The notes under the pieces are model-generated. The model searched no databases. It was not told where the DNA came from and worked only from the letters and a program-made list of their open reading frames with translations. A DNA stretch of 64,000 nt from Papilionanthe hookeriana x Papilionanthe teres (taxonomy: Eukaryota > Streptophyta > Magnoliopsida > Asparagales > Orchidaceae): the NCBI GenBank assembly GCA_022702705.1, contig CM040426.1:79321877-79385876 (forward strand). Reading direction: 5' to 3'. A program made the position numbers and the translations under genes. Positions within the stretch are counted from its first letter, which is position 1. Each line of letters begins with the position of its first letter. Shown here piece after piece: positions 48,806 to 61,639 of the stretch.

Positions 48806-50424
48806 GTTCGTTTCTGGAACTTGAAGCTTATTTTTGTTATATATCTGCTTTATCTGTTTGTGTTTGTTCATTGATTTCTATGTACGTGTACGCAAGTGAA
48901 AAGTATGTCTTTTTTGTTGTAAAGGAGGGTTTAATTAATACAAGAAAAGTGGGGGCAGTATCTTAAAGGTGAATCTGTCTATTGGGTGAAGCGGCATCTT
49001 CAAATGAGATCATGAAGTTTGCCTGATTTATTGTAGCACAAATGGATTTTTGTTTATTTTAGATTTCTATAAATTCTATATCATTAGGACTGACAGAAAT
49101 ACTCAATTTCTGCACGAAATTTTTTTTAAGTTTCCTTTGTGTTTTATTATTATCACCATTTTTACCTATTTCATTATATTTTAAATTATATTTCCCTAGC
49201 CACTCGTAAATTTGATGTGCTATCTATTTTGTTTTGCTATTTTGGAGGTTCAAATGAAAAAAAACACTTCGGAATATGGAGTTTCAAAGGCATACCTAGG
49301 TAAAGTCTCGGAGTTTTTGTGGGATCATGGCTTTGAGTTGGAACAAGCTCCTACAATTAATTTTATCTTTTTCTTCACATCTGAGAACATTCTCAATTGA
49401 GATATTTGCTGAAACTCGGGTTTATGCATGAGGAACACATTGGGATGCATGCTTATCTTGATCAAGATCCCATGGTTTTATCATAACAGGTAAATTGGTG
49501 AAACTTGTTTACCAATGAAGGAGTGTAGAAAGGCCACACCGTACAAGAATCTATTTAGCAGCGTGAATTGCCTCCTATTAAATAGCTTGAGTAGATCATT
49601 GAGACCATATGTTGAAGGGTTTCTCCTTTCAAAGTGAAGCCCAAGTTAGTCTTGTTTAAAAAGGTCTTAGGGGGCTATTTGGCTGATCTCAGTTTGGTGG
49701 TTAGGGTCATGAACATCAAAGGTTCAATGCTAATGGACTTGGTAAATTCATTTTGAAGTTAGTTTAGAGGTGCAAGGCATGGACAAGTGCATTCAACAGT
49801 ATTAATATGTGAGTGGCATTGCCATAGTAGGTTTGGTTATTTAAGATGTGTTTAGAACTCACCCAAATAGAATGTTTCCTGAGGCATATGTGTTGAGGGA
49901 TATAATGAGTAGGTTTCTCTGATGCGAAGCTTAGTCCTTGAGGATCAGCCCTTGGTGCAAATGTAATCAACTATTTGTTAGAGGGCTAATTATGGTATCT
50001 GTATGTTGTTTCAAGCAGGGAGTCTTTAGTTAGTCCAAATTGACTCACTTTGGAGCACTGCTTTAAGCACAAAGTAGATTAGAGTCTACTATTTCTTGTG
50101 ATAATATGATTCCCTAGATGGGCTCCAACGTTAGGAAAACTGGAGCTTATAGCTCTAGAAAAATATTGCCCAAAAGTTGGAACTTATAGTTTACCCATGG
50201 AATTCTGCAAGACTTATGGGGTTATGACCCCATTTGAGGATGTGCATGGGACTTGTGAGTTCATTACCCAACTTGGGAATGGTGGAGTCCTTATTCCTTT
50301 AATATGAAGAACATTTAGAAGGCATCTAAGTAAATCTTAGGAGATTTGAATCAATCTTTCGACATTGGTGGGATTTAAAACCTTTGAAGATTGGTCTTAC
50401 AAATTCATTCTATATGAGAAGTTG

Positions 50425-50441
50425 CTTTAGGATTTGAATAT
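50425..50441. repeat. LINE target-site duplication, left copy
   Basis: ctttaggatttgaatat, 17 bases, identical to 53516-53532 and directly bordering the LINE. Confidence 0.92.
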
Positions 50442-53400
50442 AACAACAACAGACCTTTATCCTACTAAGTGGGGTCGGCTACTAGAATCCTTTTTCTCCA
50501 TTGCGGCCTATTGAGTGTCATATTTTCATTTAATTTTAATAAATTAAGATCATTTTTTGTACAATATGCTCAAGTCTTTCAAAGTCTAGCTCTATCTTTC
50601 TTAACATAGGTTGAATTTAAAACATCTAAATATCTACTCTCCTAACTGGATCATCAGATGGTCAACGTTTAGTGTGACCAAACCATCAAAGTCGACTCTA
50701 ATTTTGTTCGCCATTGGAGCTACACTAAACCTATCACGGGTGTATTCATTTCACAATTTGTCTTTAAGTGTAAGCCCTTCATTCACTTAAGCATTCCCAT
50801 CTCGACAACACATAGTTTTATGCGTCTCTTTTGAAGGCCAACATTGTGCACCATAGAGCATTGCAGGTTTCACCACCATCTTATAAAATTTTCCTTTCAG
50901 TTTAAGCGATAGTTTTTTATCACACAATAAGCTCGAAGCATTCCTCCATTTTAGCCAACTAACTTGAATTTCACTAATAACATCCCCATCTATATCACCA
51001 TCACTTTGAACAATAGACCCGAGATATCTAAAACGTTCACACCTTTTAATAATTTGATCACCAATAGTTGCAACTCTATCACTAGAGCTACTACTACTAA
51101 AATTACATTCCATGTATTGAATTTTAGTTCTACTCAAACGAAGGCCTTTAGAATCCAAAGTAGACCTCCGTAATTTAAGCTTTTTCTGAGCTCTTTCTCT
51201 AGTCTTATCCACAAGAAGGATATCATTAGTGAAAAACACACATCAAGGTACATTCTCATGTAAATGTCTAGTAAGAGCATCCATAACTAAAGCAAAAAGG
51301 ATATGAGCTTAAAGTTGATTCCTGATGTAATCCAATTGACATAGGAAAATATTTAGTCAATTCTCTTTCTGTTCGATCACTAGTAACAGTTCTAGTATAC
51401 TTATCTTTAATGTCTTGAATTTAAGTCATATCAACATCTTTCTTCTCTAAAACTCTCCAAAGGATATCTCTCGAAACCTTATCGTAAGCTTTTTTTTAAA
51501 TTAATAAAAATCATAAGTAGTTCCTCCATATTCTTTATGTAACTCCATCAAACCTCTCAGTAAATGTATACCTTCCACAATAGTCCTACCCAACGTAAAT
51601 CCAAATCGATCACAAGAAATCTTTGTAATACGTCTTAACGTATGTACAATTATCCTCTCCCATAATTTTAAAGTATGACACATCAACTTAATTCCTCTGT
51701 TTGCACACTTGTGCATCCCCTTTAATCTTAAAAATGAAGACCAAAATACTCTTCCTCCACTTCTTAGACATCTTTTAAGTTTTTAGAATAATATTAAAGG
51801 GTTCAGTAAGCCAAGAAACTCCAGAATTTCCCTAATATTTCCACACTTCAATTGGGATATCATCAGGTCCTACAAACTTTCCCCCATATGTTTTCTTTAA
51901 AGCCTCAACTTCTTTTTTATTAATATGATGGTAAAAATGAAACATTTTATTATTATTAATGAAACTAAGATCACTAAAGTCGGTCGTAGTTTCAGAAATT
52001 TCATTGAAATGTTTATCAAAATAACTCACCCACTTATATTGAATTTTTTTTCTAAGAAAACTTTTTAATTTTCATCTTTAATATACTTTACTCGAGCGAA
52101 AATCTTTACTTTTTTTTTTCTTTGTTTGGCTAGTTTATACATATATTTTTCAACATCTTTAATATCTAATTTATTATAAAGACCACTAGAAGAATAATTT
52201 TAATGTCACATATGTTCTCTTAGACTCCTTACAGGCCATTTTATATTTTTCTCAGTTCTCTAAGCTTTTGCATTTAAACCGATTTTATGAATTTTTTTTA
52301 TTTTATCTTTTCTTGTACATTATTTTTTCACCACCAATTATTTTTATTTATACAAATTTTTTCTTTTGATTCTCCAAATACATTTATTGTCACTTGTTTA
52401 ATAGTATTTGTTACTTTATCCCATATAGAGTTTACTTTTTCATGAACATCCCAAAGCTTGAAATATTGAGGTTTACTCATAGAAGTCTTTTATTTGTCTC
52501 TTTTAGGGCGCCCCTATCTATTTCTATGACAATGACTTCTAGTATTCTTTATTTTACAACACTTGATCTTTAAAACTTGAATTAATAAGGTATGTGTACC
52601 TAAATCTTCACTTGGAATGACCTTACAATCTTTAAATTATAAGAAAATAATCAATTTTTGTTTTACTATATCCATTCTTATAAGTAATAATATGCTCATT
52701 TATTTTCTTGAATAAAATGTTAACAATAGCAAACTCATACACTAAAGTAAAATCTAATATCACTATAATTTCTTCATTAATCACTCCAAAATTGTAGTCA
52801 CCATGAATATTGTTGAAATCTTCTACCACTCTACCGACTTCTCTATTTAAATCACTTCTAATAAAAATTCTTTCTTCGAAAGGTATCATTTGTATTAATT
52901 CTTCTAGATCATTCTTGAAGTTTTCTTTAAAATCTATATCTAAACCCACTTGAGGAGCATAAACACTTATAATATTAAAAATATTAGTATCAACGACAAT
53001 CTTAAGATCTATAATTCTATCTCCAATTCTATTAATTTTTACAACATTATCTTTCATACTCTTATTTATAATTACATCTACACCAAATGTAAAAGTTAAG
53101 CTATCAACTTCGTTTGCCTTTTCTCTAACCTATTTAGTTTCTTGAATACATAAGATATTTATCTTTCTATGAATCATTAATATAAACTAGTTCCGTTAAT
53201 TTACCGGTGAGAGTACTTATATTCCAAGATTCTATCCTAATATTAGTATCATGAACTAACTTCTTTACCTACATTTGTTCGTAATGTGGGAACCCTTCCT
53301 TATTTAGCACTATATTCGGGCGTTGATGCAGCGGCCTTTGCATACTTTTCACTGTATCCAATTCGTCACTTTCAGGGGACGCTTTAGCATTTACACAATG

Positions 53401-53515
53401 ATCAAAGGATTCATGTCATGATTTTTCGACAAATTTTATGCTGGCTGTTGACTACCTAACTCAACTATTCACTTTTCACATCCGGGGCTTCAGAACCTGC
53501 AATGACAGTGTTACC
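50442..53515 (-). mobile_element. Full-length RTE-clade LINE, coding capacity lost
   Basis: Lies between identical 17 bp duplications. On the minus strand it starts gggtaacactg at 53515. An AP-endonuclease domain follows (about 53230-52640): GKLTELV, then FNIISVYAPQVGLD, SDLNREVG in the DLNGHVG position, and KIDYF. A linker comes next, then reverse transcriptase (about 52030-50787) with PDDIPIEVWKY, an FTNDILLVD motif where FADD is expected, and GDQIIKRCERFRYLGSIVQ. The 3' end has the ccgaccccacttagt hairpin region and an (AAC)n complement tail at 50442. Many stops and frameshifts, the loss of FADD and a changed endonuclease motif mean it cannot encode active enzyme. At 3,074 bases it has the expected RTE length. 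Confidence 0.93.
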
Positions 53516-53532
53516 CTTTAGGATTTGAATAT
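53516..53532. repeat. LINE target-site duplication, right copy
   Basis: Second identical copy of the 17-base duplication, on the 5' side of the antisense LINE. Confidence 0.92.
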
Positions 53533-54228
53533 TCATCATAAATATCTTTGAAGGCCTTATGCATATGTTTAGTAAAATATCTTGGTGAATGTGGTGTTGT
53601 TGAGCGATAAAGAACAAGAATTGGGGGCATTTTGCTATATCATTGATGTTCAGAAGTTTAACTTATCATTCCAATCTTGGAAGGACTTGTAATGTTGGAA
53701 TGAGTTGAGGGACGGAGAGAGAAAATTCTTTAGATGAGTTGTAATTAATTTTTGTTGCAAGTATCAACTTTTTTATTTGCAGAAAAATTGCAGCATTAGT
53801 TTTAAATTTGACTACTCTTAGTCTAATTTAATTCCATCAAATATGGGGCAACCTTACCTCTAACTCAACTATTTAGAAATAAGTTTATTCTTTTTAAAAC
53901 ACCTCAAAAAAAGGGGAAAAAAACATTAAATTCAAAATATAACTTTACCCAACACAAATTCAAAATTTATATAAGTCATTTTTATTGTTTTGTACTTATC
54001 GTCATCCAACAATTCGGAAATTTTGCATCCTGATCTTGATCATCTAGTTTTTTATTGATAATCCTTGTTTAGTTATGACATATGATGATTGATATTCCTA
54101 TGCAACATTGTGATCCAAAATATTTTGTCAGTTGGTCCTTACTCAGTTTTTCCTCATTTGTTTCTATTAAATGAGAGCTTTGTACTTTATTTTTTTGCGT
54201 TTGGCCTTATTATTTTTTTTTCTTGTAG

Positions 54229-54336
54229 TCTTATGGTTTTCAGTTTCCTGTGGGGATTCCTCCTCCTGGATAAACTGTAGAGTCTTATGGTTTTCAGTTT
54301 CCCGTGAGGATTCCTCCTCCTGGATACACTGTAGAG
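54229..54336 (+). repeat. Tandem 54 bp duplication, coding-like
   Basis: Two adjacent 54-base units. Each reads SYGFQFPV-(G/R)-IPPPG-(stop/Y)-TVE in the + frame, and the block is preceded by an acceptor-like T-rich tract ending ttgtag at 54227. No donor is obvious after it and the first unit has a stop codon. It may be a fossil or captured exon fragment. No family is recognised. Confidence 0.6.
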
Positions 54337-55697
54337 CTACAATTGGGTTAATACTTTTATGCTTTTTATTAGAAATTTTAATAGGTGGTCGGTTAGTATC
54401 ACGAAGCAGAGAAATTTAATACCATACATTGTCATTTAGTAGCAATATTTGAGTAAAAAATTGTTAAGATTTAAGGCTGCTCCATAAGAGAATTTGTACA
54501 GAGTTTGATCATAATTTAAGTGTTGTTCGATCTAGTTTGGCTTATATGATCAAAGCTACAATTGGGCTCTAAGTTTAGATTTCAAATTCTTGTGAGGCAG
54601 CCAACAACAGCAAACAAAGTTCAAAAAAGGGTTTGAAATGCAAAGTCATGAAATTTCCACTCGAATCCTAAGTTTTAGATTTGAAATTTGTTGTGTTATA
54701 TGCATATGTAGGTTTTGGCTAATTCTCTCTCTCTCATCAACATCTAATCGATTGGACAATAGATCAGCATCGTTCTAAAAGGGAAGTCTATGGAACAGCG
54801 TGAAACAAAAGAAATTCGCCGAACAAGAAACATAACAATCAGGTACAAAGTGGAGTGTGAGATATTATGTGCAAGCATGATATTTGATAGAATAATATTA
54901 TTATGCATGCAAATGAGAGAGATGCAAATCAATGTGATGAAGGTATCAGATGATTAGAAATATGAATGATACTAGAATATGATAATATAATAAACAACGT
55001 TGATTGTAAAGTATATTGTTAAGAATGTAGATTTTTAACAATTGTACATAAATTTATTCTCCTGCACGACAAGTGTGAATTTGATTAGGAAAGATTTGCA
55101 CTGAGTTTCAAATTAAATATAACCAAACTTTAGGCTGTTGTGCAGCAGTGTTGGAGCAGTTTTTAAGTAGGATTGCATGGAATGCATAGAGAAGGGAACA
55201 CAAATGGAATGCATAGATAAGGGGACACAAATATTTTAACACAAAGTACTGATATAAAGAGAATCATCACACAGATTTCTTTGTCATTTCATCAAGCACT
55301 CGATTTGCAATACTATAGTGTGATTATTTTCATGAGAATGATATGGTACGCATAGTATAAGAATGAGGACATGATATGAGAATTCACATATTAAGTTTAT
55401 ACGCTCATGGAACATTTTTATAAGCATGTTACCATGGAATATGTGCTAGCATCTCTCAAATAGTCCATATTAGAAAATGGAGTAGGCGATGAGTCAATTA
55501 AATCCAATAAACAACAACTTACAAAATCTAGAATTGATAAATCTTGCAAGAAATGGAGTTCGAAAGGGATTTAGGCCATCTTGTCCAAATGGGAGAATGA
55601 GGGCTGCAACTTGCTGCCCCGTGCCAAAAGTGAGAGTAAGAAGGGAGGGAAGGGAGATGCTTGTTTAGTTTTGCAAAAGTAAATGGGGAATTTTTCG

Positions 55698-55705
55698 GCT
55701 GGGTG
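55698..55705. repeat. hAT-type target duplication, left copy
   Basis: gctgggtg, matching gcggggtg at 56169-56176 with one difference. Eight bases is the hAT duplication length. Confidence 0.7.
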
Positions 55706-56168
55706 TAGGGGTGTAAACGAGTCATGTCGAGCTCAAGCCACCCTCGGCTTGAGCTTGAGTTTGATTAATTTTATCGAGCTCGAGCTTAAGTCTAAGTGTT
55801 CAAGCCGGCTAGCGAGCTGGCTTGTTTAATACAAAAGAGAGAAAATGATATTAATTAAGCTAGTTTTATAATAAGATGACAAATAGAATGGACAATTAGG
55901 AGATAAATAATAAAAAAATACCTAATATACAATACAAAATATTATTTTTTTAATTTTTTAATACATTAAAGGTAAAACTTTGAAATTTAGTATATTTTGA
56001 GTATATTTTATATTTATTTGTTTTTAAATGAGTCGGCTCACGAGCTAACAAGTCAAGTCAGGGCTAGCTTGAGCTTGGCTTGTTAGCTCATCAAACTCAG
56101 TTTACGAGCCACTTATCGAGCCGAGCTCAAATTATCTCACAGTGCGGCTTGACTCACTTTCACCCCTA
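55706..56168. mobile_element. hAT-like MITE with TIRs
   Basis: 463 bases. Left taggggtgtaaacgagtc; the right end read inward is taggggtgaaagtgagtc, a near-perfect 18 bp inverted repeat. The interior is rich in gagctcgagctt and gcttgagctt words on both arms with an AT-rich centre, and encodes nothing. An 8 bp duplication with one mismatch flanks it. Same family type as 47657-48220. Confidence 0.85.
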
Positions 56169-56176
56169 GCGGGGTG
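56169..56176. repeat. hAT-type target duplication, right copy
   Basis: gcggggtg, partner of 55698-55705. Confidence 0.7.
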
Positions 56177-56689
56177 AGGAAGTGTGTAAAAACTAATATC
56201 ATAGGGCAAAAAATTGGAGGTTTAGGATTTTTAACCCCTTCCCTTGATCTAAATCAAGGGCGAGGATTTGAGGTGGGTTATGAGATTTGAGCTAGCTTTA
56301 GGTTTTGGGCTTTGTTATTTTAATTCAAGTTTTACTTATTTTAAGTTCGGTTTAAGTTTATATCTTAGTTAAATTTAAATTTAGGGGCATTTTCATACCA
56401 CCCAATTCATATGAATTTACATATCTATGCAGAGGAAAAATAGTATATATATAAATATTCCATGATCTTATGTTTTGTTCAGTGTATTTTTAATTAGTTT
56501 TAAGTTTAGTTTAGTTTTTATTTAATTTTGGTTTTAATATCTGCATTAGGTTTGAAACTTGATTGAACTCAAATTTAAATTTAAATTAATTTAAACCATG
56601 TTTAATTTATGTTTTACTTTAGTTTAGATTTTAGTTGATTTATATTTAGTTTGAAGTTTAATTTGATTTAAGTTTTAATTTAGTTAGTT

Positions 56690-56785
56690 TTTCTAAAGGA
56701 AATTTAAGCACAAAGTGCAATATGTGTTGTTCGAACACACGACCTCACACTCGGAGATTAAACCGTCAACCGTTATGCCATGGAT
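56690..56785 (-). mobile_element. tRNA-derived SINE head
   Basis: On the minus strand an A-box-like tggcataacgg (56780-56770) is followed about 32 bases later by a B-box-like gtgttcgaac (56738-56729), with cgacggtttaatctccgag between them like a tRNA anticodon arm. A structural tRNA is unlikely because the flanks do not form an acceptor stem. The 3' tail and target duplication were not identified. Confidence 0.55.
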
Positions 56786-58392
56786 AAGTTCAATAATTTA
56801 GGGTTGGTTGACGTTCAAAAAGTTGTTGTGGCTATAACATTTTTTTTTCCTGAAAATGTCAGATCACAACTTTTTGACGACCATCGCGGGTTTCTAGGTT
56901 TGGTGAGAAAGCTGCAGCTTTTTGAGAACACAGATAAAATGTAGTTTTGCCAAACTTTCAAAAGAGTTAATGCATTTTTTTATCTTGATTATCATACATC
57001 ATAAAATATGTTTCAAGATGCTCATAGCCATTTTTAATTACCTTACATTTGAATGTTTTGGCATATTGTAAGGCAACCCAACTTTGCTTCTATCTTGATG
57101 GGAGGATCTTCTTTTCTACTCCCTATATTTTTTTTAGCTTTTCTCTTGTTAATTGATTTTCCTTGATAGATTGTTTACTTCTATTGGATATTTCTCCTTC
57201 TATCTTGACATGCATTGGTAGATCAGATGTCAGTGCTGTCTTAGCACCAAGAGTTAAATATAATCTTTATCTTGTCCATTTATTTCTTCAACATGGCCAT
57301 TTATTCCTTCATTGTGGTCATTGTGTTCCTTAATAATGGCTCTGTTTTATTTTTTCAGGATGAAACATATATATATTTTTTCAATTGTATGTATTTTTTT
57401 CTCATATTTGTAGGCCCTGGGCCCCACAGACCATCATGAATGGTATCTTTCCCATCGTTTCTAGCATATATTTTTCCCAGGGATGGAACTAGTGTTCAAG
57501 TACCAAATTATGATTCACAATTGGATGTGCAAAGATTTTTGGAGTGTATAGAAGTTTTTGTAAAATAAGGGTGATCTAGCGTTATCTTTTGAACTTGATG
57601 ATGAAAGTCCACAATTTGAGAGTTTATTGAGTTTTATTGTTGTAGGAAATTTCTCTTTATTTATTTGTTCTTTTCCCTTTGATGTTTATAATAGTTGCTT
57701 TAGTTTGCTTAAGTTCTCTTGATTGTTTTAAACATAAATGAAATTTCTTAGAGGGTTGGAATTAATTTTGTTTCATAAAATAACCTATTTACTTGCAAAC
57801 AATTATAAATTGATCTTATATTCTCTTCAGCTTACTTCTTCAATACGGAAATATCTTATCTTTCAAAACTAGTCCGCCAAAAAAAATTAATTTTAAGTTT
57901 TAAATCAAAATACAACTATTTATCCAAGAAAAATTGAAACAGAATAAATGCCATCTTTATCTTGATGTTTTATTGCCATTTAGCTGTCCAAATTTTTTTC
58001 CTCGCAATTTGGTTGATGGACTAGTCTTTATCTGTGGACTCCTATTGACTTGATCTTTCTATTCAACGTTGTACTTTGAGAAAAATTTTCAATTAGATTC
58101 TCCCAACTCTTTTCAACATTGATATTTTTCTTCTTAATGCACCCTCACAATTGTCATGGCATATTTTTTCAAGATAGAAATACATGTGATGATTTTTTTT
58201 ATCGTATGACTTGTTAGTTCGTTTCTTTTGTAATTATCATAATTTATTGTTTATTTTCAGATATTAGCACAAAAAATTATATCTAATAATTTTACATCCT
58301 TTTAATTAAAAAAATTCATCTGAAATGATTTTTAGTCAAATGACTTTGATATCTGTTTGAACTTTTTAGATCTTATTTGTTACTTGATACTA

Positions 58393-58440
58393 TCTTACCT
58401 ATTTGATATTAAGCAAAAAAAAAAAAGTGGGGGGGGGGGG
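58393..58440. repeat. A-run followed by G-run
   Basis: Twelve A, then gt, then about twelve G, in intron DNA. Homopolymers of this kind are prone to length errors in sequencing. Confidence 0.8.
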
Positions 58441-60066
58441 AACATTTTTTTCCTTACATTTCATCTTTAAAAAAAATATAAAAAATACTATTATAATTTT
58501 TTCTTTGATGCTTTTATGTTCAGCTACTTCCATTTTTTTTACTTTTCATACATTTAACTTTATTTAAGTTTTTAGATGAACCCTTCCTTCTATTTGTTCA
58601 TTTTTTTTAATTTATATTGTTTAAGTATCTTTTTTATTATGAAATCATCAATAATGGCATTTTTGTCTTTACTTGCTACCATATTTTTTAAAATTTTAGC
58701 TAACTTATAATTATTGCATATCTTATTAGATTTTTTTTTATTGAATTTATTATTGTTTTTTTCTTTAATGAGCCTCCAAGGATTAAAAACAAGTCACCTT
58801 GTGTATGATTTATTAATGTACTCTTAGGATTTAATTTTTATTAAAAAATTTTCAAAACAAATAGCCATATTATTTCATATTAACCTTAAAGTTTCTATCT
58901 ACCTCTCTAATAACATTTCTTGGGAGATGAATATGTTTTCTTATTTTAAGTTCATCCATCTTATATTTGAACCAGTATAACTTTCAGATGATTTGTTCTT
59001 GCTTCTAATGTAAGGCATTCTGACATTACTAGCTTGAGTTTTGTGGCTAGAATATCCTTAAATGTTTTTGCATTAAGTAACGCCATAGTTTAAACAAAAT
59101 CTATTTGTGATTATCAAGTCAAATTTTTGGAAATAATTAAGTGTTATTATTTTTTCTTTTTAAAATTTGTGCTCGTTATTGGTAGATCATATGTTACTTA
59201 AAACTCAAGCATAATATGTCCTATCAATATCATCTTCTAATTGATATTTATCATGGATTCTCTTATATGGGATGCTCTAAGAGCCTACTTATCCATTTTG
59301 AACTTGCCTCGATTAAAAAAATTCTCTTCCATATGTCTGTTATATAATTTTATGACTTTCCAAAATCAAATTCTCACTCTCATAGTTCTTATAGTCTAAT
59401 TTGGAAGTACTAATTGTAGTTATAAAATCTTAATCAACTATTAACTTCACCATAATGGAGTTTTTGTATTCTAGCCAATGCATGCTTAATTTTTCACTAG
59501 TCATGTACAGTGCACTGCTTCCCTCATGGACATCATAATCAACTCCTACCTGCTTTCACCATGATTGAGGTTACTCTTTCCCATGAAAAATGGAATGACG
59601 CTAGTGTGCAATACATTATAATTCATGATGATGAATTTTTTGCATGGCTTTTTTATGATTTCCTGTCAATCTAGCTTCAAGTCTAAAACCTTAACACAAA
59701 CTAATTCTGTTGCGTGGAAGCAATGTGTTTTGCTTGATTGTGTGTATGAAATCTTCTTAATTAAGTTGCAATCAGACTATGACATGCATCACTATAAAGA
59801 GAGAACTTAAAAAAAAAATTTAACATAGAAAAGCACTACTACCAGTTTGGGTACTTTTTGTATTGCATGTGGGATGAGCTTACATTTATACTAGGGTAGT
59901 ACATCTTGGCGTGTTCTTTGAAATATTAAGAAAATATTTTTATGTTCATTTCTTGGCTTAAATGCTTTTAATGCCTATGTTGATTGATAGGTCAGTGTAG
60001 TTCGATACAAGTTATAATTTGGCATGAAAATACTGAAGGAAAATATTGAATAAATCCAGAGCCCAA

Positions 60067-60235
60067 TAACAACAACAACAAAACCTTTATCCCAATAAAT
60101 GGGGTCGGCTACATGAATCCTTTTTCTCCAGTGCGTTCTATTTAGTGTCATATATTCATTTAATTCTAATGCATTAAGATCATTTTTTATACAATATGCC
60201 CAAGTCTACCTAGATCTTCCTTATAACGTAAGTTC
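60067..60235 (-). mobile_element. RTE-clade LINE, 3' fragment
   Basis: Minus-strand 3' end matching the other two RTE copies: (AAC)n complement tail at 60067-60080, cccaataaatggggtcggct, tttttctcca-gtgcg, and tacaatatgcccaagtct. Similarity ends near 60235, so about 170 bases remain. Second antisense RTE insertion in the eIF3g intron. Confidence 0.85.
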
Positions 60236-60728
60236 TAAAAAATTTGTATATTGCTGCCAAGGTTTAGAGTTACCAATTATTTGTTAACGCAAATATGATC
60301 CTGCTTTCCGCCTTAATAGCAACCCAGTCCAGCTATTTGAATTAGATAGCTTTTGGCATATTAAGAAGTTGTAATTATGCAAAGACTGTAGTGATAAATA
60401 AGATTAAAAAAAAAAAAGTTTCATGACTGCAGATACTACTTACATCTGGGGTTATGTTTGAATACTGTCTAGAAGGAAGGTCAGGCTGCAGTTTCAAAAT
60501 TTTCTGGGTCGCTGCAAATAACTGAATAACTAGATTCATGAAAATTGTTATTTATTTTTTTCTATAGACCTTTTAGTTTATTCAGTGTTTGCCAAGAAAA
60601 GTGAATTGGTATTCAATTTCATAACTTAGTAATTAAATAAATAAATAATAATAATAATAATAATAAAACTTAGTGATACTAATTAATCTAGTGACCAACG
60701 TTGTTCGTGAGAGATTTCTTTGTAGGTG

Positions 60729-60778
60729 TTTTTTTGCCTTGATTGTTGTGGATTTTTTGCCTTGATTGTTTTGGATTT
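60729..60778. repeat. Tandem ~25 bp duplication
   Basis: ttttttgccttgattgtt with a ggattt ending occurs twice in tandem near the 3' part of the intron. Confidence 0.8.
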
Positions 60779-61098
60779 TTGCAGTAATTTAAAGCACTGA
60801 AATGCCCATTTTCAGTTAATTTACATACATTGCACCCAATTCCTTCACATTTACATAACTAACGCTTAAATTTACTTTTTTTTCATTTATAGCAATCAAA
60901 GTCTTTTATATCACATTAAAAATATCACTATTTTAGCTATAAAGAAGTAAAATACACCCTTTTATGCCTAAATAAGATTTGATATCTGTGTTAGATATGT
61001 GAATACCTACTAATTGAGTGGGTATGGTATGCATGTAAATCTTGCTTGATTATACTTGAAAAATTTTCATATGCTCATTGAATTATCTCAAAATGCAG

Positions 61099-61628
61099 GG
61101 AGCAAAGCGGAAGAACACAAGTCCTCAGGAGACCCACTCGCGTCAATGGTGAAAGCTGGGGCTGTCCTCATGGTCTGCAGGACATGCGGCAAAAAGGGTG
61201 ATCATTGGACTTCGAAATGTCCTTACAAGGATCTGGCCCAGCCAACCGATACCTACACCGACAAACCTCCAACAGCAGAAACTTCTACGGGTGCTGCGGG
61301 CAAGTCGACCTATGTTCCTCCAGGCATGAGAGCAGGTGCTGATAGGAGCGGCACCGAGATGAGGCGCAGAAATGACGAGAATTCGGTGCGTGTTACGAAT
61401 CTTTCTGAGGACACAAGGGAACCCGACCTTCACGAACTGTTCCGCACCTTCGGTCCGGTGAGTCGTGTTTATGTCGCCGTGGATCAGAAAACTGGGGTGA
61501 GCAGAGGGTTTGGGTTTGTAAACTTCGTCCACCGTGAGGATGCGGAGAAGGCGATTAATAAGCTTAATGGGTATGGTTATGACAATCTCATTCTTAGAGT
61601 TGAGTGGGCTACTCCCAGGCCTAATTGA
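61099..61628 (+). CDS. eIF3g: eIF3 subunit G, exon 2
   Basis: Encodes residues 115-290, completing a protein of the usual plant eIF3g length. A CCHC zinc knuckle (Cys141, Cys144, His150, Cys155 in VCRTCGKKGDHWTSKC) is followed by a Pro/Thr/Ser linker with YVPPGMR, then a C-terminal RRM (about 211-288) with RNP2 VRVTNL at 211-216 and RNP1 RGFGFVNF at 250-257. The protein is an RNA-binding subunit of the eIF3 complex acting in mRNA scanning on the 40S ribosome in the cytoplasm. The acceptor is tgcag at 61094-61098; the in-frame ATG at 61056 is inside the intron and is not the start. The stop is TGA at 61626-61628. The reading frame is intact and all motif residues are present. Confidence 0.95.
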
Positions 61629-61639
61629 GTTGTTTTATT

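Larger units (their letters stand above)
48806..61098 (+). other. eIF3g: eIF3g intron, 12.3 kb
   Basis: Donor g/gttcgt and acceptor aaatgcag/gg, phase 1. It is AT-rich and carries a full-length RTE LINE (antisense), a tandem 54 bp duplication, an hAT-like MITE, a SINE head and a truncated RTE LINE (antisense). No host exon is needed to complete the protein. Stretches 48967-50424, 53533-54228, 54340-55697, 56800-60060 and 60240-61098 show no gene, only low-complexity DNA. Confidence 0.88.

Noticed and set aside
61056..61098. ATG upstream of eIF3g exon 2 as a start codon
   Set aside because: It lies in the intron before a good acceptor; joining exon 1 gives the full conserved protein.
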